DNA from: Ascidia mentula
Taxonomy: Eukaryota; Chordata; Ascidiacea; Phlebobranchia; Ascidiidae
NCBI GenBank assembly: GCA_947561715.1
Contig: OX387200.1
Span: forward strand, 7,008,501-7,072,500
DNA length: 64,000 nucleotides
Reading direction: 5' to 3'
Below are positions 56,201 to 64,000 of the stretch, piece by piece; position 1 is the first letter of the stretch, and every line of letters starts with the position of its first letter. Position numbers and translations under genes: made by a program. Below the pieces are notes generated by a model, which worked only from the letters and a program-made list of their open reading frames with translations, was not told where the DNA came from and made no database searches.

Positions 56201-58793
56201 TTGTTTATTTGTTTGTTACAAGAAGTCGTGGTGGCAGTGCAACCATAGCATAATATAACATACTGTTCCTTTCGGATGCTCGAAATTACGTAGCATTTCT
56301 ATTGTACAGGAATTACGTTTTGAGAATTCCCAACCCAGCAAGCGGTATAGATGGGGAGTTTAATTGGCCGATTCTATGTTCCCTCATCGGAGCTTTTGTC
56401 ACTGTGTTCTTTGTGACCATAAGAGGAATCAAATCAAGTGGAAAGGTAAACATACGTTATGGTGCAACCGCAGGAATGACTACAACAAGCATCCATTTAA
56501 GGTCGTTTATTTTACCGCCACATTCCCTTACGTCATGCTCATCGCTCTATTGATTCGTGGAGTGACACTGGAGGGCGCTATGAACGGAATTAGAGCTTAC
56601 CTCATTCCAGACTTCAGTCAACTTGTCAAACCACAGGTAAGGCCTGTATTCATTTACGTCATATAACGAGGGAAAACGTGCTAATTCCTGACATATGTGG
56701 TGCGCACATCTTCATATGATACTTGTAGCACAGATTTGCTCTGAAGTTTGGTTAAACCTGACTCATATAGAAATATATTTATAATATTTTTGGCGCTTTT
56801 ATGATTAAGTAGACGGATAGCAAAAAGGATAGGATTACGGTATGCATAATTTTCAACTATCTTCAGGTATGGATTGAAGCTGCTTCCCAAACAGTATATT
56901 CTTTCGGGATATGCTTTTCAGCGGTTACGGCCATTGGACGATACAATCGCTACAACCAGAACTTTTACAGGTAGAGTTTGTCATTTTACATTCTTTGAAT
57001 TATCAGTGCCGCACGGTAATCGTATTGGAAAAACGCTCTTTAGTTTTGCTAAATTGTGTTTGTTGGTCATAAAATTTTGTCGCTAGTAACCGACATTCTT
57101 TTTTCCTGAAGATCGTCGTTGTGGATTGTGCCGGCGGGGGCGTTCAGTTCTCTCACAATGGGTTTCGTTACGTTTAGTGTTCTTGGGCACTTGGCTCACG
57201 TACAAAACGTGAATATTTCAGAAGTCATACAGTCAGGTAATGGATCCCTTTCTCAATAAACTGAACTCAATGCATATAAACGAAAAGGGGTTAATTGGTC
57301 ATGTAACTGCAGCAAGGACATTGAAAAATAAAACCAAGCAATGGATGTTTCACTGCCTTGCTACTTTAAAACTTTACGGTTGCAGGACCAGGCCTCGTAT
57401 TTCAAGTTTTTCCAGTAGGTGTCTCTCTGATGCCGGCACCTCAGATTTGGTCAATCTTGTTTTTCATCATGATATATTTCGTTGCTGTCGATACCTCGGT
57501 AAGTCGCCTTTGTTAATATATTATTCTCAGAAACTGCGCAACAAAAATTTCAACTTTTTTACAGTTCACCGAATTCGAGGGACTCATGACTATGATTGGT
57601 GACGCTTTTCCAAAGCTGGTTTCCACTCCCCGCTGGCGCGCATGGTCCAACACTGCGCTAGGTGCATCCTTTTTCGTGCTCAGTCTCATGCAACTTTCGG
57701 GCGTAAGTATCAGAACCTGAAACTGCTTTCACAATCCCTTCGTTATTGTCAGATCAAATAAATTGTTTTCGTTCGTCTCCGGTTTAGGTTTACTCCCAAA
57801 CAATTGCATTAAAATTGTCGGGCTTGTAGTCTCACACCAAAAAAATTATAGTTGCAAACAATGTTACCGAACTTTAAGCAAATGTTCTGTTCCACTCAAT
57901 TTGGTGTGAATGCACAATCGATTTTTTTAATCAAAGTTATCGTTCTTACAGTACGGAATATATATATTTGAATTGATGAATTACTACGGAGCGTCTGGCA
58001 TCTGTCTTCTGTGGGCAGCACTTTGTGAGTCTTTCACGGTCGGGTGGCTTTGGGACGCCGAACAGTTCAAGCGTGACGTGAAGGATATGACCGGCAGTAA
58101 CATGGCCCTTTACTTTAAATATTGCTACAGGTTTTTCATTCCCATTGTGTCATCGGTATGTCCTAAAGCTGTGTCATTTCTATATTGTAAAATAAAACAA
58201 TTGCTTTTTTTTAGTCTGTGCTACTTTTCTTCATTATCAAATGGGAACCGTTGACGGTTGGAAATTTCGAGTATCCGACATGGGCAAACCTTATTGGCTG
58301 GTGTATGTCAATGTGCTCGATTCTGTGTATTCCTATAGTCATTATCTACGTCATGTGGAATGGTCAAGGGTCAATGAGAGAGGTGAGACTTTCGATTAAG
58401 TTTTTAGTTAAATCTGTAAAAGCGAAGGTAGTAAATCCAATGATAATTCGGACTTGTATGTACTGAACTTGCAATGAACGTGTAATGTGTTTCAATGAAA
58501 ATCTGAATTGTTTGCTTTTTTAATTGTATGCTTAAGCAGCAATGGTTTAGTAAACTCTTGTCAAGTAAATATCCAATCCAAACTTTGCTACACTGCTCAT
58601 GTGTCTAGGTGGTACCACCAGCACCTGTGCAACGAAGGTAGACGCAATATTTCTTATGCTCGTGTGTTAATTTCCACAGAGATTTACTGACGGGTTGGCC
58701 AGCGAACTTAATACGAAGTACGTTTCGGGAATGAACGGACAATTGTCAGAGGGCGAAAAGAGAATCTTAGAGCGGGAAGACTCGTCTGTTTGA
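53283..58793 (+). CDS. SLC6-family Na+/Cl- symporter, array copy D (14 exons)
   Basis: The most diverged member of the array, with conserved intron positions. Exons: 53283-53314, 53398-53501, 53918-54048, 54226-54352, 54626-54773, 56310-56445, 56502-56636, 56867-56970, 57112-57236, 57386-57498, 57565-57702, 57952-58155, 58215-58382, 58680-58793; 592 aa. The N-terminus is [11 protein letters not shown], acidic and longer than in A-C. TM1 is [14 protein letters not shown], with Leu where most SLC6 members have Ala; TM6 is [11 protein letters not shown], with Glu for the usual Asp and Ser at the Cl- site where A-C have Thr. TM8 is AVDTSF. These changes suggest a different substrate from A-C (inference). 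Intron 6 is only 56 bp, while intron 5 is 1536 bp and repeat-rich. The C-terminus DSSV is a class I PDZ ligand. Confidence 0.9.
54876..54907. repeat. Perfect 10-bp hairpin in SLC6-D intron 5
   Basis: AATATTCTGT (54876-54885) and ACAGAATATT (54898-54907) are exact reverse complements with a 12-nt GC-rich loop, immediately before the minisatellite. Confidence 0.7.
54932..55063. repeat. AT-rich minisatellite in SLC6-D intron 5
   Basis: Several degenerate copies of a unit close to ATTATGCAACATTTGACGAA follow each other, with unit ends such as TATGCAACATTTAACGA and TTGCAACATTTGACGAA. Copies vary in length, so this is an old or unstable tandem repeat. Confidence 0.75.
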
Positions 58794-59025
58794 TGCTAAT
58801 TAATTATTATGTATTTCATGGTACCCGCAATTACCAAACCTAACATTTCCTTGTGATTCGACCGGTTGCATACCATCTGGTGACCATTTGGTTAGTTGCA
58901 GTTTCAATCACAAGTCATCATTGTTCACATACACACTGAAGACCCACCCAGGAAACCAAGGGTGGCAAAACATTCTTGGCGAATAATGTTATTCTTGGTT
59001 TCGCTGCTAACTGTTAATTAGGACA

Positions 59026-59031
59026 AATAAA
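59026..59031 (+). promoter_or_regulatory. Polyadenylation signal AATAAA of SLC6 copy D
   Basis: Canonical hexamer 233 bp after the stop codon of copy D. Confidence 0.6.
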
Positions 59032-59375
59032 AAAAAACTCCTTATCCTTGTTAAAGAAAAAAAAGTCACAAACAATACAGTAATACATTGTGCTTGGGTG
59101 CTACGCCGGGAAGAATGAAATGTACATTTTTCTTTAGTTTTACTTTTTTTGTGTGATATTTCTGATAAAGTGTCATGGAATTTAATGTACAATTGCCTAA
59201 TCTTACAATTATCTGTGTGTTGTAAACGCTATATGTAGCCACAACAGGAAATTTTACAGCGTGAATACGTGGTCACATAGTTGCATGACAGCAAAAAAAT
59301 TGGCCGTTTAATATCACAAATGAATGAAATGTTTGCGTAGCCTGGTTAATTCTGTATAGCCATCTATTATTTCAC

Positions 59376-59431
59376 GTAGCTCAATCGTTTGAACAGTAGG
59401 CCTGATTTGCAAGTTCAAACCTCACCGGGAG
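59376..59431 (+). repeat. tRNA-derived SINE-like element, copy 2
   Basis: GTAGCTCAATCG (59376-59387) resembles a tRNA D-arm/A-box and GCAAGTTCAAACCTC (59409-59423) a B-box, but they are about 10 bp too close and no anticodon arm fits between. This looks like a decayed tRNA-derived SINE head, not a tRNA gene. Confidence 0.45.
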
Positions 59432-60565
59432 CTTGACTTTTGAAATCTCTATTCGACTTGCCAGGAAAAATGACTTCGTTTCAGCTTGGCTGCGATGCCA
59501 GTGAACCGAATGGTCTTGCAGCGTACCAAATTGATTCCTGTCGGCTGTTTTGCTGTGCTAAGTCTGCTTGCGTGTTCTTGCTGTAGACTACTGAATTTAA
59601 AACTCCGTGAACAGACTTATTTATTTAATGGACACACACGTTTGCAATGCCAGGCGGCGTAAAGTTAAATTTGTTCCAAGCGCGTTTAACTAGAGTTTAT
59701 CACGTGACTGAATTGCAGCGAATTACTATCAAAAGCACGTGTGAACATCACAGCGCGATGACGAGAAAATAGTAGGCTCGAGAGAGACTCTGAGAAAGAG
59801 ACTGTTTTTAAGGGTTACGAAAATATAGGCTTTTTATAACGAAGTGTCAGTGGTTGTCCAGGAGAGGATCAGCAGCTTGTTTTTAGCTCTGCAGGAAGTG
59901 TTAACTCCGCCTCTGTTCTTTCCGTGTGGTGTTCCAACATGCGTGTTGCCACAGTCTAAATACGATAGCTGAGAAGCGAAAGGTTTCGCAGAAATGCGAT
60001 CCTGTACAGTCATTGCAATTTTATTAAAATTTGGGATTTGACACATGTATACAAAAGGTCGATGAACCATACATTGGCATATAAGAATGCCCACCGCATT
60101 TTTCACGCTTGACCTGCAAGGCAAGCAACCGTAGAGAAGGTAGGGGAAGTACCTCACCTCGGGCAAAACCGCGAAAAAGTTGTGAGGCGTAACCTACGTC
60201 AAAAAAATTACATTCCGCGTCACTGGATTTCTCAGTTTGGTGTAGTATTAAAAGAAGAGCCTCAACACAGAAACTAGAAACGTTTAGTTTACCGTTGATC
60301 TTGGTTTGTGATTATTTGATTGGAAACATATATGTTTAGTTATTGTCATCAGTGATAGGAGTAGGACTAAACTTTTTATTATATTAAATTACTACATTAT
60401 AAAAAAATGACTCGCTTGTAAAATATATATATACTGTGAGGTGTATTATGAGCAATTATTTTACATATGCAAGTTGTAAAAAACAAAAAAGGGCATTATT
60501 TTACAATTATATAGGATGTATAAATATTAAGATTAAAAAATGTTTTCATTGTTTAGCGGGTAGAA

Positions 60566-63500
60566 ATGCATATGTATGTTTGTTTGTACATAGTTTGTTT
60601 TTATTTAATATCACCTTCACTTGGCGACCTTCAGGTCATTACTCACCCAATGAGTCAAGTGTTGAATTCTACCAAAACTGATGCCATTCTAAATTGCTCC
60701 TTTTCTGGGAGCACCAGAATTCAGATTATGTGGCTAAAGAATGGCCTAATAATTCGAAACCAAAGAAACATACGCACGTATATTAACAGAGATGGCAATG
60801 TGGAAAGTGTGTTTCAATTAAACAGACTGACCAATTTAAGCAATGGAATGTATAGCTGTGAGGCAAGATCATCATCATCAGGAAAATCGTTGAAATCTAA
60901 CACAGCATCTATACAAGTCATGGAGGCACCTGTATTAGTAAAAGGTCCCAGGAATATAACCACAACCTTGTTTAACACTTCTCTGAACATCCCATGCAAG
61001 GTAAATTCATTCCCATCACCTAAAATGATCAGTTGGAAGTATACTATATATTCAAATAATACACCAAGAATCAGAGGACAATTGGATGGACATTATAATG
61101 CTGCTTTAACACAGCTACCGGAAACTAGTGTTGCTATATTGCAAAATGCTACTAAATATGTTATATCATGTGAGGTGAAGTACATTGTGGGATCAACTAC
61201 ATCACTAAATGCTACTATAACATTAAACAGGAAACCTCCAAAACCATTGATTTCTGGTATCTTAACGGGCATGACAATTGCTCAAATAAAATTTTCCCCT
61301 AACTTCACAGATTTAACCCATTGTCTTGTAAGTGTAAGAAACAAGACAAGGCAAAACAGGCAGCAGCAGACTGTTACATTCCATAAAGGGGAAAGAATTG
61401 ATGTTATGTTTGAAAATTTGAAGCCAAATGCCGACTATTTGGCTAGGGTGAAGTGCTGTAACAACCTTCTATCGTCCAATTGGAGCAATTGGGTGCGGTT
61501 CAGAACTGCAGCAAAAAAACTTCTGGGCACTCCAGAAAATGTGAAACTTTTTTTCAACCAACAAGATGTAACTGTAACATGGTCTCCTACCATGCCAGGT
61601 CAAGGTGTTGTGGGTTACTGGGTAGATTTATTTAGTGAAGAAGGTCTAAATACTGGACCACTTGTTGCCAAAGAGGTAGTTGGGACCTCTGCAACTTTTT
61701 CAAACCTTTCTCCTAATAAGCCTTACATCCTTCATGTTTGTGCATTTACCACAAAAAACTTAGGAATGTACTCCAAAAAACGTTTCCGATTGGCATTCAA
61801 ACAAGCTCCTACCCAGCCAGTGATCACGGCCAGAAGCACCACAAATGGCATAAATGTTTCCTTCAGAGTTGAAAATGGAAGCCATCCCATAAAAAGCTGC
61901 TCAACTCAAGTTAGCGAAATCAATAAAAATCAAACAATAACATACAACTGCACAATAGGGGTGTGCTGGAACAAATTCAAATTCAATGAATTTTTTGTCC
62001 CTAAAAAGAAGATGCCGCTGAGTCTGTCCGTGTTCTGCACCAATGAAATTGGAGATTCTCCGTTAAGTGCACCTCTGAACTTTACTAAAATGAACTTGGA
62101 TGAAAAAACAGTTAAACAACCCACAAACGTGTCGGCTGTTCAAGTCAGCAACACTACTATTAATGTTACTTGGCACTATGATAATCCACAAAGTGTCAGG
62201 AATTTCAATATCTGCCTCACAGCTGCCGACAATGGTAAGTCGAAATGTTACAACTCCACATTTCAACTGTACATAATCATTCATGATTTTCGTGGAGGCA
62301 CCAAATACAGTATAACAGTAGCAGCTCAAAATGAAAAACATGCTATTTTTTCTGAATCTGCAAGAATCATTACAGGTGGAAAGAAGGAATATCCTACCAC
62401 AGCAGAAACTCCAACAGAGAATTCCAAAGCATTGGCTATTGGAATAGCTGTAACGATGGCTTTGTTAGTTATATGTGTTGTAATGGCAGTAGTGATTTTG
62501 TGCTTAAAACACCATCAGCAACTTAAACACCAACAGCAAACATTGACACCTAGGCTTAGAAACTCTATTGAAATGGATGGTGGAACATCCACTCTCAATG
62601 ACTATTATACACCAATGTCTTCCCAGGTATCTCCAGTTGACACTGGGGAGCTTCAGGAAAAACTGAAGGATGTTTACATTAAACCAGAGAAAATTAAGCA
62701 AACTAAAGTGCTTGGGGAGGGAGAATTTGGATTTGTCTTCAAGGGGGAAGTGACAATTTTGGATGAAAACAATGTTGAGACCAAGATGGAAGCAGCTGTA
62801 AAGTCCATCAAGTTTGAAGATTGTTCCCGACAAGAGAAGCTGCAGTTTATTGATGAGGGTTTAAGAATGAAAGGACTTAAGCATCCGAATGTGATGCATC
62901 TAATTGGTATCTCCCTGAGCAATCCTAATCAAACTTCTGCCAGCAGCTCAAATTTTTCTCCTCTGGTAGTGCTTCCATTTATGACCAATGGTGACCTTAA
63001 AAACTATCTTTTTGCTGTCAGAAGTTCAGGAAGGACAAACCAATTCCAACTTGTGGACTTGCTCCGATTTGGGTTGGACATTGCAAAAGGAATGGAGTAT
63101 TTAGCATCCAATAACTTTATCCACCGAGATTTGGCTGCCAGGAACTGTATGTTGGATAAAAATTTTAATGTGGTTGTATCTGATTTTGGTTTATCCAGGC
63201 AGATGTATGCTGAAACTTATTATCGACAAACTCACATTTCCAAAATGCCTGTCAAATGGATGGCCATTGAAAGTCTGGGAGACAACATTTTCACTTCCAT
63301 GTCAGATGTGTGGTCGTTTGGCGTGACAATGTGGGAGATTCTAACCTTTTGTCAGGCACCTTACCCAGGCGTCGCCAACAATGAAATGTTCCAAATGCTA
63401 AGATATGGAACCCGACTAAATAAACCGGCAACATGTGGTCAGGATGTGTGGTGTAAGGTAGTTTGTCCTTGCTGGATAGCACAGACATCTTCCCGGATAA

Positions 63501-63763
63501 CCTTTCCTCAGCTTGTACAACAACTTCAACTGCTCATAGAGGACCCTCCAGAAGAAGCCTTGGAGCCAATAGAAGTTAAACTGCCAGTGAAAGAGTGTTC
63601 TGGGTATGAAGAAGTGGGAAGTTTTGGCTCCAGTGGTTATGATATGGCTGTGGACAATATCAGACCTAACGTAAAAGTGACGACCCCACTTTTGCATGAA
63701 AACGACAATGGCACTCCATCAACATCTAAATCCATTTCTGCAAATGATTCTGTGTACTTGTAA
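60566..63763 (+). CDS. TAM-like (TYRO3/AXL/MER) receptor tyrosine kinase, intronless
   Basis: A type I membrane receptor tyrosine kinase of 1065 aa in one uninterrupted ORF. A hydrophobic signal peptide (about 1-20) is followed by two Ig-like domains (about 25-115 and 120-215, each with its Cys pair), four FN3-like segments (about 222-610; the first ends with a WSxW-like NWSNW), many N-glycosylation sites, a TM helix at about 637-661 and a kinase domain at about 705-985. Kinase motifs: GEGEFGFV, AVK Lys, HRDLAARN, DFG, activation-loop ETYYRQ, and KWMAIES, the last matching the KW(I/L)A(I/L)ES signature of the TAM family. The tail has SGYEEV and SGYDMA, possible SH2 docking Tyr. The kinase looks active. 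Vertebrate TAM receptors have two FN3 domains, so the ectodomain is unusual. The lack of introns suggests a retrogene or massive intron loss. The region before the first Ig domain is AT-rich, so the exact start is less certain. Confidence 0.87.
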   Translation: MHMYVCLYIVCFYLISPSLGDLQVITHPMSQVLNSTKTDAILNCSFSGSTRIQIMWLKNGLIIRNQRNIRTYINRDGNVESVFQLNRLTNLSNGMYSCEARSSSSGKSLKSNTASIQVMEAPVLVKGPRNITTTLFNTSLNIPCKVNSFPSPKMISWKYTIYSNNTPRIRGQLDGHYNAALTQLPETSVAILQNATKYVISCEVKYIVGSTTSLNATITLNRKPPKPLISGILTGMTIAQIKFSPNFTDLTHCLVSVRNKTRQNRQQQTVTFHKGERIDVMFENLKPNADYLARVKCCNNLLSSNWSNWVRFRTAAKKLLGTPENVKLFFNQQDVTVTWSPTMPGQGVVGYWVDLFSEEGLNTGPLVAKEVVGTSATFSNLSPNKPYILHVCAFTTKNLGMYSKKRFRLAFKQAPTQPVITARSTTNGINVSFRVENGSHPIKSCSTQVSEINKNQTITYNCTIGVCWNKFKFNEFFVPKKKMPLSLSVFCTNEIGDSPLSAPLNFTKMNLDEKTVKQPTNVSAVQVSNTTINVTWHYDNPQSVRNFNICLTAADNGKSKCYNSTFQLYIIIHDFRGGTKYSITVAAQNEKHAIFSESARIITGGKKEYPTTAETPTENSKALAIGIAVTMALLVICVVMAVVILCLKHHQQLKHQQQTLTPRLRNSIEMDGGTSTLNDYYTPMSSQVSPVDTGELQEKLKDVYIKPEKIKQTKVLGEGEFGFVFKGEVTILDENNVETKMEAAVKSIKFEDCSRQEKLQFIDEGLRMKGLKHPNVMHLIGISLSNPNQTSASSSNFSPLVVLPFMTNGDLKNYLFAVRSSGRTNQFQLVDLLRFGLDIAKGMEYLASNNFIHRDLAARNCMLDKNFNVVVSDFGLSRQMYAETYYRQTHISKMPVKWMAIESLGDNIFTSMSDVWSFGVTMWEILTFCQAPYPGVANNEMFQMLRYGTRLNKPATCGQDVWCKVVCPCWIAQTSSRITFPQLVQQLQLLIEDPPEEALEPIEVKLPVKECSGYEEVGSFGSSGYDMAVDNIRPNVKVTTPLLHENDNGTPSTSKSISANDSVYL

Positions 63764-64000
63764 ATACAGAGACCCCTAGTTTGGTCTTTGGTTGCTTTTG
63801 CTTTGGTTGCTAGCATCTTAAATAAATAACATGGCATATATACACAGTTCTTGTTTCCAGTTCATTGTACCTTTCTCATACATCAACATATTTTTTTCTA
63901 CCTACATTGCAGTTATTTTGTTTGTTTGCTGTTTTTTCCTTTGTGTTGGTAATGAAATTCTTGTACACATTCATATAATGCATCATAACTCATGTCTGCA
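63764..64000 (+). other. Receptor kinase 3'UTR and downstream end of window
   Basis: AATAAA at 63821-63826, 58 bp after the stop, marks a short 3'UTR. Nothing else is seen up to the window end. Confidence 0.6.
63821..63826 (+). promoter_or_regulatory. Polyadenylation signal AATAAA of the receptor kinase
   Basis: Canonical hexamer 58 bp downstream of the receptor stop codon. Confidence 0.75.

Larger units (their letters stand above)
58794..60565. other. SLC6-D / receptor kinase intergenic region
   Basis: It holds the SLC6-D 3'UTR (AATAAA at 59026-59031), a tRNA-derived SINE-like piece at 59376-59431, two CACGTG E-boxes near 59701 and 59737, and very AT-rich DNA just before the receptor start. 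The minus-strand frame 59834-60166 is not recognised and not called. Confidence 0.5.

Noticed and set aside
59834-60166. 110-codon minus-strand open frame before the receptor kinase
   Set aside because: No domain recognised; the region looks like AT-rich intergenic DNA with repeats.

Overview
The window looks like a stretch of a tunicate genome, most likely a Ciona species (inference). The DNA is AT-rich, introns are short, and the genes are animal genes with chordate-type domain layouts: Roquin, TAB1, a DNMT3-type methyltransferase, centlein, SLC6 transporters and a TAM-like receptor tyrosine kinase. All splice models below were built by hand from GT-AG (twice GC-AG) signals, reading phase and remembered family sequences. 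No search or transcript evidence was available.

Layout. 1-2793 (+): 3' part of a Roquin (RC3H) gene. 4144-7607 (+): TAB1 in 8 exons. 8676-13451 (+): a DNMT3 cytosine methyltransferase in 13 exons, with ADD and catalytic domains but no visible PWWP domain. 15296-27476 (-): complete centlein (CNTLN) in 30 exons, convergent with DNMT3. 28491-58793 (+): a head-to-tail array of four 14-exon SLC6 Na+/Cl- symporter genes (called A, B, C and D here), plus a 5'-truncated SLC6 pseudogene between B and C. 60566-63763 (+): an apparently intronless receptor tyrosine kinase with two Ig-like and four FN3-like segments and a TAM-type kinase.

How the genes relate. Roquin (mRNA decay), TAB1 (TAK1 signalling), DNMT3 (DNA methylation) and centlein (centriole cohesion) are unrelated housekeeping or regulatory genes that simply sit together. 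The SLC6 array is a real local family. A and B are recent duplicates that share intron and promoter sequence, C is older and D is the most diverged, but exon 6 is almost identical in all four copies, which suggests gene conversion.

The accessory content is mainly small mobile elements: a Tc1/mariner-like MITE with TIRs of about 80 bp, three hAT-like MITEs, a short insertion with a 13-bp target duplication, tRNA-derived SINE tails, several perfect inverted repeats and one hammerhead-ribozyme-like core. I found no CRISPR array, rRNA or intact tRNA.
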